The notes beneath the pieces are model-generated. The model had not been told where the DNA came from. It did not search any database and saw nothing but the letters and a program-made list of their open reading frames with translations. From NCBI GenBank assembly GCA_902579395.1, contig CACHGK010000004.1:66732-130731 (forward strand): a stretch of 64,000 bases of DNA, read 5' to 3'. The translations under genes and the position numbers were made by a program. The stretch is from an uncultured Alphaproteobacteria bacterium. Its GTDB lineage: Bacteria; Pseudomonadota; Alphaproteobacteria; Methylaequorales; Methylaequoraceae. Positions 48,106 to 57,570 of this stretch are shown here, in pieces (the stretch's first letter is position 1; the number at the start of each line of letters is the position of its first letter).

Positions 48106-48972
48106 TTAATTCTCTTTAAGTTTTTCTCTGTCAAGATTCAGTTGTTCTGGAGCAGAAAACTTTACCTTTTTAGAAACAGATTCACTGATTTCTATTGTTG
48201 CTGATTTTATTTTTAAATCACCTCTTTCAAGATTTTTATCTTCAGAAATGTTAAAACATAATTTAATATTATTTTTTTCGTTATAGTTTTTTATTGATAG
48301 ATAATCCTCTGGATTAAGAATTACTTCAATGTTTTTGGCAGAGTCCTCTATTGAACTTACTAAAGTTTCGATTTTATTTTTAAAAAATTCAGTATTATTT
48401 TCGATTTCATGTCCAATTACTTCTTTACATAAATTAAAAATTAATTTGTTTATTAATTTTGTTAAGTTGCTTTGGAACCCAGGGAAAACTTCGAACAAGT
48501 TATCAGTAATTCTCTTAAGTGTAACTGCTAATGATTTTTCTCCATTTTGTAATTCTTCTGTAGTTTTTTTTACTCCCATTTTGAAACCATTGTCATAATA
48601 TTTTCTTGATAATTCGTTTGCCATTTTTCTTGCTTCTTCTTCAGTATATTTTTTCTCTGGCTCAACTTTTTTATTCTCAAAATTTTTTTCAGATTCTATT
48701 TTTTCAAGACTTTCGTTATCTTTTATTTCATTATCTTTTTTATCTTTATTTACAACTTCATCTGTTTTGTGATCTTTCTTGGCCAATATTTTAGGTGAAA
48801 TTTTCTTAAAGAGATTAGTTATGTTAGATGATATTTCTGATTCTTTGATAAAATCTTTATTACTTTTACTCAATAAACTGATAATCTCATCTGTGCTTAG
48901 TGCTTCTGAGACTTTATTCAAATTTTTTTCTTTTTTTTGGGGTTCAGTATTATTTTCTTTTAGAGGCATCAT
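48106..48972 (-). CDS. fliH: flagellar assembly protein FliH-like
   Basis: Position between fliG and fliI; KMANELSRKYYDNGFKMG and FliH-like C-terminal domain. Confidence 0.75.
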   Translation of the reverse strand: MMPLKENNTEPQKKEKNLNKVSEALSTDEIISLLSKSNKDFIKESEISSNITNLFKKISPKILAKKDHKTDEVVNKDKKDNEIKDNESLEKIESEKNFENKKVEPEKKYTEEEARKMANELSRKYYDNGFKMGVKKTTEELQNGEKSLAVTLKRITDNLFEVFPGFQSNLTKLINKLIFNLCKEVIGHEIENNTEFFKNKIETLVSSIEDSAKNIEVILNPEDYLSIKNYNEKNNIKLCFNISEDKNLERGDLKIKSATIEISESVSKKVKFSAPEQLNLDREKLKEN

Positions 48973-50018
48973 ACAAAGTCATCTCCACCTCTTCCGGCAA
49001 GCACAATTGTCCCTTCATCAGACATTGTTCTTGCTACGTTTATAATAGCCTTTTGGGCTTCTTGAACTTCCGTAAGTCTTAATGGACCAAGTACTTCCAT
49101 CTCATCTCTTATATTAGCTGAGGCTCTTTGAGACATACACGAAAAAATTTTATCTTTTAATTCATCTTCTGTTCCTTTTAATGCAATTATTAAGATTTCT
49201 TGATCAACATTTCTGAGTAAAGTTTGCATACTCCTATCATCCATTAAAATAAGTGTATCGAATGTAAACATACTTTCCTGAATTTCTTTTGCCAGGTTTC
49301 TGTCTTTCTCTCCAAGAGTTTTCATTATTCTCTGCTCCATATTTTGTTTGGTGAAATTCATTATAGATGCTGCGTCTTTTATTCCACCTACGGAAGATGC
49401 TCGTAAAGAGGTATTGGTTTTAAATTTTAATTGCATGACTCTCTCTAATTCTGAGAGAGCATCTGGTTGCACTGTTTCCAAAGTTGCAATCCTGTGAATA
49501 ATATCGGATTGTGTTTCTTCAGGTAAAAGTGTTAGAACATCAGCTGCAACACCTGGCTCTAAATAGGAAATTATCAATGCCATAATTTGCGGATGTTCAT
49601 CTGATATAAGTTCTGCAACCGACCTTGCATCCATCCAATCAAGTATTTCAATGGGTTTATCGCTTTCTGTTGGTGTAATCCTTCCAAGAACAGATTGAGC
49701 TTTATTTTCTCCTAAAGCTTTGGTCATAACATTTCTAATATAGTTTGTAGAACCCATACCTAGATCTGTTTGAGTTTTTATTATAGCCAAAAATTCGTCT
49801 AAAACTCTGTTTACTGTTTCTTGATCAAGACCTTGAACATTATACATTTCCTTCCCAAGTTGCTGAACTTCTTTAGGACCTAGATTTTTAAGAATTTCAG
49901 AAGCTTCATCCTCACCTAACAACATCATTAATATCGCACACTTTTGCGTACTAGTGAGTTGCTCATATTGCGACTTTTCTTCTTCTTCCTTATTTTCTTC
50001 CTTAGCTTTTTCAGCCAT
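48969..50018 (-). CDS. fliG: flagellar motor switch protein FliG
   Basis: AILMMLLGEDEASEILKNLGPKEVQQLG, EHPQIMALIISYLEPGVAADVL, MDDRSMQTLLRNVDQEILIIALKG. Confidence 0.96.
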   Translation of the reverse strand: MAEKAKEENKEEEEKSQYEQLTSTQKCAILMMLLGEDEASEILKNLGPKEVQQLGKEMYNVQGLDQETVNRVLDEFLAIIKTQTDLGMGSTNYIRNVMTKALGENKAQSVLGRITPTESDKPIEILDWMDARSVAELISDEHPQIMALIISYLEPGVAADVLTLLPEETQSDIIHRIATLETVQPDALSELERVMQLKFKTNTSLRASSVGGIKDAASIMNFTKQNMEQRIMKTLGEKDRNLAKEIQESMFTFDTLILMDDRSMQTLLRNVDQEILIIALKGTEDELKDKIFSCMSQRASANIRDEMEVLGPLRLTEVQEAQKAIINVARTMSDEGTIVLAGRGGDDFV

Positions 50019-50043
50019 TTTTCTTCTCCTAGATTAAATTTAA

Positions 50044-51768
50044 TTATACATCTTTTTTCATTAATTGTCTGAAAACGTTTGAAACTTTTCCAGCTTCATC
50101 ACCAACTATCATCCTTATTACTGCCACTTTATCATCATAGGTATTAGCAGTATCAAGCATATCAGCAGAAATAGTTGATTTTTTTGGTTTAAGCTTGGCT
50201 TTTATATCTTCTAAAGATTCTCCCTCCTGAACCTGAACTTCATCTTCTGCTTCATCGGCTTCAAGGTCTGATTCAGTCGCTCCGCCAGGCACACCTGCAG
50301 TTCCAGCTGAAGGAACAAGAATTCTATTTAGAAGTGGTTTTAATGCCCCGAAAGTTACTATTGCTAATATTAGGACAGTTGAAAGCTGACCAATCATATT
50401 TTGAAACCAAGATTGTTCATACCATTGAGTTGTGATTACATCCATTTCTTGAATGAATTCGCCACTTGTAACAACAATTGTATCTTCTCTATCTTCATTA
50501 AATCCGACAGCCTCTTTTACTAATGACGTAATTTTTTCTTTGTCTTCATCACTAATAGGCTCGGAAACAGTACCTTCAGGGGTTTGTACTATTTTATTTT
50601 TAACTAATACAGCAGTTTTAACCTTCTTAATTTTCCCAATTTGGCCAACTGTTGTACTTAATTTTTTACTCACTTCATAATTTTTTACATTACTTGATGA
50701 CCTTTGTTTGAATTCAGCCGGCTCACCAGTTTCAGGAGCTGCAACCTGTAAATCTGCAGCTAAAGGAGCCTGATTTGCAACAGCACCCGGTATTCCTCTG
50801 GCAGGTCTGTCGGTTGATTCGTCTTGGCTATTTTGTTCACTCCTTGTAGAAATACTTTCAGGGTCAAATATTTCTTCTGTAGTTTGATTACTAGTAAAAT
50901 CCATTTCTACATTTACTTGGGCTGTTAAATTTCCTGCTCCAACAATTGGAGAAACAAGAGATAAAATTCTTTCTCTATAAATTGATTCTATTTTCACTCT
51001 ATGTGCAAGCTGTTTTTCACTCATAGCTAGATTTGGATCATCTTCAGGTTTAGATAATAGAGATCCATATTGGTCAACAACTGTAACGTTATCGGATGTC
51101 ATATTTGGTATTGAGGATGAGACAATATGAACAATTGATCTAATTTGTTCTAAACCTAACGCCCTCCCATCTGCCAGTTTAACAAAAACAGAAGCAGTTG
51201 GGGGGGAACTGTCTCTGACAAAAACTGATTTTTCCGGTATAGCTAAATGAACCCTTGCACCTATTATGTTAGCTATTTCATTAATAGATCTTGCTAATTC
51301 AATTTCTTGAGTTTGTTTCATTTTCATGAACTCAACTGATCTACTTGTTCCCATAGGAATTTTCTCAAGTATATCATAACCTTGAGGAACAGAGCTAGGG
51401 AGACCCTCTGCTGCAAGCTTCATCTTAGCCTCGTAATATTCTGGAGAAGGGACTAAAATTTCCCCAGTTGTTCTGTCTATTGAAACATCAATTCCATTTC
51501 CCCTTAAAACATCAATTACTCTTGACTTTTCGTGTTCTGGAAGGGTAGAAAAAAGTGTAGTTCTTGATGGCTCTCTAAAAGAAATAAAAAATACTAATCC
51601 AATAAATATTACAAATAAGGTTATCATTACAGGGATGGACCTTTGAACAGCAGGTTCATTCGAGAACTTTTTTATTTTTTCTAATGAATTGCTAATATTT
51701 GATAGCATTCCCTGATTTGAAATTTGTGTATTTGTTATCTCAGTTGTATTTTGTATTTCTTCAGCCAT
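50044..51768 (-). CDS. fliF: flagellar MS-ring protein FliF
   Basis: LFSTLPEHEKSRVIDVLRGNGIDVSID, ARVHLAIPEKSVFVRDSSPPTASVFVKL. Confidence 0.96.
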   Translation of the reverse strand: MAEEIQNTTEITNTQISNQGMLSNISNSLEKIKKFSNEPAVQRSIPVMITLFVIFIGLVFFISFREPSRTTLFSTLPEHEKSRVIDVLRGNGIDVSIDRTTGEILVPSPEYYEAKMKLAAEGLPSSVPQGYDILEKIPMGTSRSVEFMKMKQTQEIELARSINEIANIIGARVHLAIPEKSVFVRDSSPPTASVFVKLADGRALGLEQIRSIVHIVSSSIPNMTSDNVTVVDQYGSLLSKPEDDPNLAMSEKQLAHRVKIESIYRERILSLVSPIVGAGNLTAQVNVEMDFTSNQTTEEIFDPESISTRSEQNSQDESTDRPARGIPGAVANQAPLAADLQVAAPETGEPAEFKQRSSSNVKNYEVSKKLSTTVGQIGKIKKVKTAVLVKNKIVQTPEGTVSEPISDEDKEKITSLVKEAVGFNEDREDTIVVTSGEFIQEMDVITTQWYEQSWFQNMIGQLSTVLILAIVTFGALKPLLNRILVPSAGTAGVPGGATESDLEADEAEDEVQVQEGESLEDIKAKLKPKKSTISADMLDTANTYDDKVAVIRMIVGDEAGKVSNVFRQLMKKDV

Positions 51769-51785
51769 AATATTTTCCTTTTAAA

Positions 51786-52124
51786 TTAAACCGGCATATT
51801 CATTATATCTTTATATGCACTTAAAACTTTATTTCTAACATTTAATGTCATCTGAAAACCAAGACTCGCAAGTTGTTGTTGAATCATTACTTTTGTAAGG
51901 TCATTTTCAATACCAAGTTCAAAGTTTTTTGTAAGTTCAGCACTTTGTTTCTGATTGTCAGAAACATCTTGAATAGCTGCTTTTATATTTTCCAAGAATC
52001 CTCCATCTTCTCCTTGTGCAATCTCTGGAGAAAGCTTTACTACTTCTTCTTGAACATTTTTAATTTGTGTTTGATTGCTTGGTGTGTTGAGTGTTGGTTT
52101 TAGATTTATAAGATTTGGTTTCAT
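51786..52124 (-). CDS. fliE: flagellar hook-basal body protein FliE
   Basis: FELGIENDLTKVMIQQQLASLGFQMTLNVRNKVLSAYKDIMNMPV. Confidence 0.9.
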   Translation of the reverse strand: MKPNLINLKPTLNTPSNQTQIKNVQEEVVKLSPEIAQGEDGGFLENIKAAIQDVSDNQKQSAELTKNFELGIENDLTKVMIQQQLASLGFQMTLNVRNKVLSAYKDIMNMPV

Positions 52125-52139
52125 GATTTATCCTTTTTT

Positions 52140-53297
52140 TTAAGCCTGCATTAATTTTTTTTCAGAAAAAGTTTCTTGAATATTATTATAAAAATTGCTG
52201 TTTTTAGAGACGTCAATCATTATATCTTTTTCATCAATAATATTTTTTTCACAAAGTACAATTGCTCTTTGCAAAACGTTTTCAAGTTCTCTTACGTTTC
52301 CTGGCCAATTATAATCTCTCAAAATTTTTTGAGCTTTATGATTTATGTATGGAAGCATACTATCCTCGGTATGTCTGTTTAATAGAGCAACGCTTATAGG
52401 TAAAATATCATCTGGTCTTTCAGATAGATTGTGTGTTTCAATTGGAAAAACATTTAGCCTATAGTACAAATCCTCTCTAAATTTCTTTTCCTTTACTTCG
52501 CTTAGCATATCTCTGTTTGTTGTAGCAATCACTCTAACATTTACATCAATATCCCTTTGACCACCAATAGGGGTTACTTTTTTTTCCTGGAGTACTCTTA
52601 GTAATTTTGCCTGAAGTGATAGAGGCATTTCTGATATTTCATCCAGTAACAATGTGCCGGTGTCTGCTGCTCTAAAAATTCCTTTATTTGCTGAAGATGC
52701 ACCGGTAAAAGCTCCTTTTTCATGACCAAAAAGCATAGCCTCAAGCATATTTTCAGGAATCGCTGCGCAATTAATAGCTATAAATGGTTTTTCTGACCTA
52801 TCAGATTTTGTATGAATAAGATTTGAAATTACCTCTTTTCCTGTCCCAGTTGGCCCATGAATGAAAACAGTTACATCTGTTTTTGCTACTTTATTAACCA
52901 TATTTATCAAAGAAAGAGTTTTTTTATCCGAAAAACTATATTTTTCTTCAGATATTATTTGAAATATAGTTTCTTTAATTACTTCGTCAAATTCATTGAA
53001 AGATAAGCTTATGTAAGCTCCTCCCATTTCTTTTTTTAGATTATATCCGTGATTATTATTTGACTCTAAAACAATAAGTTTTGTGGAACCAATATTTCTG
53101 ACAATTTTAAGAATGTTTGATTGTCCACCAATTTTTTCTTCAAATTCTTTATGAATTATTAATATTGATTTTGGACTATCTAATTTATCGATACTCTTAT
53201 AGTCAAATAATTTTACTTCCTTATTTTTGTCCGAAAAAAAATTACTTAAATTAGAAAAGTCTGCAAAACAATCTTTAATAATAAATATTTCCTTCAT
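52140..53297 (-). CDS. FlbD-like sigma54-dependent activator lacking an obvious HTH domain
   Basis: AAA+ with GPTGTGKEV, GHEKGAFTGA, WPGNVRELENVLQRA; protein ends about 30 aa after the AAA+ domain. Confidence 0.85.
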   Translation of the reverse strand: MKEIFIIKDCFADFSNLSNFFSDKNKEVKLFDYKSIDKLDSPKSILIIHKEFEEKIGGQSNILKIVRNIGSTKLIVLESNNNHGYNLKKEMGGAYISLSFNEFDEVIKETIFQIISEEKYSFSDKKTLSLINMVNKVAKTDVTVFIHGPTGTGKEVISNLIHTKSDRSEKPFIAINCAAIPENMLEAMLFGHEKGAFTGASSANKGIFRAADTGTLLLDEISEMPLSLQAKLLRVLQEKKVTPIGGQRDIDVNVRVIATTNRDMLSEVKEKKFREDLYYRLNVFPIETHNLSERPDDILPISVALLNRHTEDSMLPYINHKAQKILRDYNWPGNVRELENVLQRAIVLCEKNIIDEKDIMIDVSKNSNFYNNIQETFSEKKLMQA

Positions 53298-53330
53298 TTT
53301 TTATTTTCCTTTATTAGTTTAATCTGTAAA

Positions 53331-53346
53331 AGCAAGAACACTGCCA
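53331..53346 (-). promoter_or_regulatory. sigma54 promoter (TGGCAGTGTTCTTGCT) upstream of FlbD-like/fliEFGHIJ operon
   Basis: Canonical elements and spacing; TSS predicted 23 nt before ATG. Confidence 0.82.
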
Positions 53347-53441
53347 AAAGAATTTAAAATAAATCAAAAAATATTTTTTTTCATTACTTTCAATTACTTA
53401 GAAGCTATTTTTTTTTTTTTTTTATTTTAAAATTTGATTAT

Positions 53442-53457
53442 TGTCATTTTTCTGACA
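53442..53457. promoter_or_regulatory. inverted repeat TGTCA-TTTTTC-TGACA upstream of 53485 activator gene
   Basis: 5-bp perfect arms with 6-nt spacer; core resembles the IR at 32522. Confidence 0.45.
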
Positions 53458-53484
53458 TTATTTTAACAATATTATACATATTAT

Positions 53485-54549
53485 ATGACTGACATAATAA
53501 AAGGTAACTGCGAAGCAACTTTGCAACTTAAAAAACTAGTTAAAATGGTTGCTAAATCAAACTCTACTGTTTTACTAAGGGGGGAAACAGGTTGTGGAAA
53601 AGATGTAGTGGCAAGGTCAATACATGAAGTTTCAAAAAGATCTGGAAATCTTATAAATGTAAATTGTGCCGCAATACCTTCCGAGCTCCTCGAATCAGAA
53701 TTATTTGGTCATGAAAAAGGAGCATTCACCGGAGCAGATTCTAGAAGAGAAGGTAGGTTTGAGGCTTCAGATAATGGTACTTTATTTCTTGATGAAATTG
53801 GAGATATGCCAATGTCTCTTCAGGCTAAACTATTAAGAGCTATTGAAACAAGAACTATTCAAAGAGTTGGTGGAAGAAATGAAATAGAGTTGAACTTACG
53901 ATTGATTTGCGCAACACATCAGAATATTGAAAAAAAAATTGATGAGGGGCTTTTTAGAGCAGATCTTTTCTACAGAATAAATGTCTTCCCAATTGAAATT
54001 CCAACCCTCGCTGAAAGGAAGGAAGATATCCCAATTCTTGTTAAACACATTCTCGATGAATTAGAGAAAAATGGTTCAATAAGCCCTAAAATTGATTCAT
54101 CAGGAATTAATGCGTTAAAAGAATATGTATGGCCAGGAAATGTTAGAGAATTAAGAAATGTAATAGAAAGAGCAGCCATAATTTTTCCACAAAAAAATAT
54201 TACTGCAAAAAATATTAAAGAAAACCTTCTTAAAGTTAACCTTCCTGATAATAGTGATGAGAAAAATGTCTTATGGGAAATGACAGCTGAATTATCTGAA
54301 ATTGATATTGATAAATCTCAAAATAATGGCTCTATTCCTCATCCAAATCATTATAAAAAATGGTTTGAATTTCTTGAAAAAATTGATTTAAGAAGACATC
54401 TGAGTGAAGTTGAATTAATACTTATTGAAGGTGCTCTAAAAAAGAATAACGGTTCAGTAACTGAAGCCTCTAAAAGCCTTAAAATTAATAGGACAACGCT
54501 CATTGAAAAAATGAAGAAATATTCAATACCTAGACTAGGAAGCGATTAA
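53485..54549 (+). CDS. sigma54-dependent activator without receiver domain, Fis-type HTH present
   Basis: GETGCGKDVVARSIH, GHEKGAFTGAD, WPGNVRELRNVIERA, C-terminal LIEGALKKNNGSVTEASKSLKINRTTLIEKMKKY. Confidence 0.92.
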   Translation: MTDIIKGNCEATLQLKKLVKMVAKSNSTVLLRGETGCGKDVVARSIHEVSKRSGNLINVNCAAIPSELLESELFGHEKGAFTGADSRREGRFEASDNGTLFLDEIGDMPMSLQAKLLRAIETRTIQRVGGRNEIELNLRLICATHQNIEKKIDEGLFRADLFYRINVFPIEIPTLAERKEDIPILVKHILDELEKNGSISPKIDSSGINALKEYVWPGNVRELRNVIERAAIIFPQKNITAKNIKENLLKVNLPDNSDEKNVLWEMTAELSEIDIDKSQNNGSIPHPNHYKKWFEFLEKIDLRRHLSEVELILIEGALKKNNGSVTEASKSLKINRTTLIEKMKKYSIPRLGSD

Positions 54550-55460
54550 CTCCCTAAATGCTTAATACCCTTTTGTTTTGCCATAAGTATTTGTTTTTGT
54601 CTTTCTTTGTATCTTTTTTTTTGTTTTGTCGTAGTTTCTGTGAAACATTTAGGACAGGAAATTCCAGCCTCGAAAAATTTTGATTTTTTTTCATTTGATT
54701 TCAAAGGTGACCTGCAAGCGAAGCACTGAGTGTAACTTCCCTTTTCAAGCCTATCATTAATTGTTACCCTTTCATCAAAAACAAAACATTCTCCTTCCCA
54801 CATTTTGTTTTTATTTTTTGTTTTTTTTAGATAATTAATTATTCCACCCTCAAGTTGATAAACATTTTTGTAGCCTAAATTTATTAAATAATTGCTTGCT
54901 TTCTCGCACCTAATTCCACCAGTACAAAATATACCAATCTTTTTGTTTTTTAGTTTTTGCTTATTTTCCATAATCCAAACTGGGAAGTCCCTAAAATTTT
55001 TCGTTTTTGTTTCTACAGATGACTTAAATGAACCTACATTTGACTCATATTTATTTCTTGTATCAATTATTATGGCATCTTGGTTTTTGATGAGTTTTTC
55101 CCATGATTGAGGATCAAGATATCTGCCAGAATTTTTTTGTGGATTAATATTTTTTTGGCCAAGAGTAACTATTTCTTCTTTTAGTTTAATTTTGAGTCTT
55201 AAAAAAGAGTGATTATTATTAGGTTGATGCTTGAATTGAATGGTAGTTGCAATTAGATTTTCAATTATTTTACATACATTAATTATATTTGCCTTTTCTA
55301 TTGAAAAAGAACCGTTAATACCTTCATTTCCAATTATAAAGGTACCTTTAATATCATATTTGATCAGCCTTCTTGAAAGAAGGATTTTTACTGTCTCTGG
55401 TTTTGGTACGTAGACAAATTTATAAAAGCTAGATACTATATATTCTTTTTTTTTATGCAT
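54546..55460 (-). CDS. trhO: tRNA uridine(34) hydroxylase, rhodanese family
   Basis: KGTFIIGNEGINGSFS, IIDTRNKYESNVGSF, GIFCTGGIRCEKASNYL, C-terminal CFACRSPL and CPKC. Confidence 0.9.
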   Translation of the reverse strand: MHKKKEYIVSSFYKFVYVPKPETVKILLSRRLIKYDIKGTFIIGNEGINGSFSIEKANIINVCKIIENLIATTIQFKHQPNNNHSFLRLKIKLKEEIVTLGQKNINPQKNSGRYLDPQSWEKLIKNQDAIIIDTRNKYESNVGSFKSSVETKTKNFRDFPVWIMENKQKLKNKKIGIFCTGGIRCEKASNYLINLGYKNVYQLEGGIINYLKKTKNKNKMWEGECFVFDERVTINDRLEKGSYTQCFACRSPLKSNEKKSKFFEAGISCPKCFTETTTKQKKRYKERQKQILMAKQKGIKHLGS

Positions 55461-56075
55461 GATCTTTTTATTCAAAACTTTTTAAGAGCATTGGTTGCAG
55501 TTGACCCAATTTCCTTAATTCCTATTTTAACAGTTATTACTCATGGTTTAAATACAAAAAAAACTATCAAACTTGCTTTATCAGTTTTTTTAATTACTTC
55601 TATCGTGCTAACCTTTTTTTCATTATTTGGTAACAATTTTTTACAATTTATGGGTATATCCATTAGTTCATTTAAGATTGTTGGTGGACTTTTCTTACTA
55701 ATTATTTCCTACGAAATGGTATTTGAGAAGAGAATCCAAAGAAAAAAATCCTTAGCAACAGAATTAATTGATGACAAAGAAATTAATAATTTAGCTGTCT
55801 TTCCAATATCGATTCCTTTGGTTGCTGGTCCTTCAGCCATAACTTTATCGGTATTAATTTCTAAAGATATGAATATTTCGATGATGAACTTTTACACACA
55901 AATTTTTCCATTGATATTGACATTATTTATGACTTCTTTAATTATCATCTTTTCCAATTTTTTTATGAAAATATTCAACAAAACAATAATGAATGTTTTT
56001 CAAAAAATCTTTGGGTTAATATTAGGTGCACTAGCAATTGAGTATATTATTAAAGGAAGTTATGAATTACTATGA
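55455..56075 (+). CDS. MarC family membrane protein
   Basis: LRALVAVDPISLIPILTVIT, AVFPISIPLVAGPSAITLSVL. Confidence 0.87.
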   Translation: MHDLFIQNFLRALVAVDPISLIPILTVITHGLNTKKTIKLALSVFLITSIVLTFFSLFGNNFLQFMGISISSFKIVGGLFLLIISYEMVFEKRIQRKKSLATELIDDKEINNLAVFPISIPLVAGPSAITLSVLISKDMNISMMNFYTQIFPLILTLFMTSLIIIFSNFFMKIFNKTIMNVFQKIFGLILGALAIEYIIKGSYELL

Positions 56076-56542
56076 CTATTAAATCTCCTTGCATTGATAA
56101 TTGTAAATTAAACCCCAAAACTAATACTTGTGAGGGATGTTACAGAACATCAGAGGAAATAAGTAATTGGACACATTACTCTTCAAAACAAAAAAAAAAG
56201 GTTCTTAAACTTATTAAATTTAGGAAACCAAAAATTCTGTGTTTTGCTATAATTCTTCTTATTGCAATTAATAGTTTTGCCAGTGATATTTGGATGGGGA
56301 AATGGTTGGCTCTAGATCAGTGGCAATCTGAATTTTTAATTAAAATAAATAAAGATGGTACAGCTTTCTCAGAATATGGCGCTGGTGAAGAGGGAAGTTG
56401 GTCCGTAGTTGACGGAAATTTAGAGATAAAATGGAAATCTGGCAAAACAGATTATCTTTTTAACGGCGTAATGGGTTATCAAAGACTTTCTAAAGATAAA
56501 AATAACAGTTATACATCAGGACTAAAAAAATTACTTGACTAA
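56072..56542 (+). CDS. DUF1289 Fe-S-like domain fused to TM plus lipocalin-like domain
   Basis: SPCIDNCKLNPKTNTCEGCYRTSEEISNW, then hydrophobic segment and GKWLALDQWQSEFLIKINKDGTA. Confidence 0.7.
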   Translation: MTIKSPCIDNCKLNPKTNTCEGCYRTSEEISNWTHYSSKQKKKVLKLIKFRKPKILCFAIILLIAINSFASDIWMGKWLALDQWQSEFLIKINKDGTAFSEYGAGEEGSWSVVDGNLEIKWKSGKTDYLFNGVMGYQRLSKDKNNSYTSGLKKLLD

Positions 56543-56839
56543 TTTTAAGTAAGGCTTTTTTAAATAATTTATCACTTTTCCAAGACTTTTTGAGCTTGCA
56601 ATAACGTTATTTTGAGAAGTAAGAGTAAAAAAACTGTCCTTCTTATTGTTTTTTTTTATTTCTAGGCATGGACCATGTTTAAAAGATCTGTGAATCGAAA
56701 ATATTGCATGACTCTTCTCAAAGCTAATTGAATAGTCTTTCCACTCGCCAATAGAGATCTTTTTTGAGTAGAGTTCCATAATTTGATGGATTTCTTCTTT
56801 TTTAAATCTAATAAATTTTGATTTTTTTAAATTATTCAT
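56531..56839 (-). CDS. DUF2794 family protein
   Basis: IRFKKEEIHQIMELYSKKISIGEWKDYSISFEKSHAIFSIHRS. Confidence 0.65.
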   Translation of the reverse strand: MNNLKKSKFIRFKKEEIHQIMELYSKKISIGEWKDYSISFEKSHAIFSIHRSFKHGPCLEIKKNNKKDSFFTLTSQNNVIASSKSLGKVINYLKKPYLKLVK

Positions 56840-56924
56840 AAATATAAAATTGAAATTTTAATTTGATAGAATATAAATACATTAAATATATGATATTAGA
56901 GAATTTTTTAAAACAAATAAAAAA

Positions 56925-57566
56925 ATGAGTGAAGAATTTATCAGAGAAGTTGACGAGGACGTCAAAGAAGAAAAAAGAATGAAACTATGGAAGAAGTTTC
57001 TTCCTTACATTATAAGTATTTCATTAGGTGTTATCTTAAGTACTTCAGGCTATGTTTTATGGGATAACTACTCAAATAAAGTTAAACAGCAGTTAGGTGA
57101 TGACTTCACAGCAGCGGTTGAGTTATCTAACGATGAAGATGTAGATGCTGCTCTCATAGCATTAGATAGAATTGTTGATAAAGGATCTGATGGATACGTC
57201 ACTATGGCTAAAATGAAAAAAGCTTCACTTTTGATAGATAGAGGAGAATTACAGAAAGGGCTTGATATATATCTTGACCTTGAAAAAAATGCAGTTGATC
57301 AGTCATTTAGGGACATATCCACAATTTTATATGTTATGAATTCACTAGACTCTAAAGACTCTGATATTCTAATTGAAAAACTAAAACCTCTTGAAGATAG
57401 TCAGATTTGGAAATCTTCTGCTTTAGAACTAAAGGCATTTATTTATCTTAAGAATGAAAAAAGAAAGGAAGCATTAGAAGTATTTGAAAAAATAGTTTCT
57501 ATGCCAAGCAAACCAAGTTCCCTTGCATCGAGAGCAAAGAATATGATTGATTTTTTAGGGAAATAA
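56925..57566 (+). CDS. YfgM-like TPR membrane protein
   Basis: N-terminal cytoplasmic tail and TM, TPR-like C-terminus; upstream of bamB-der. Confidence 0.72.
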   Translation: MSEEFIREVDEDVKEEKRMKLWKKFLPYIISISLGVILSTSGYVLWDNYSNKVKQQLGDDFTAAVELSNDEDVDAALIALDRIVDKGSDGYVTMAKMKKASLLIDRGELQKGLDIYLDLEKNAVDQSFRDISTILYVMNSLDSKDSDILIEKLKPLEDSQIWKSSALELKAFIYLKNEKRKEALEVFEKIVSMPSKPSSLASRAKNMIDFLGK

Positions 57567-57570
57567 AAGT

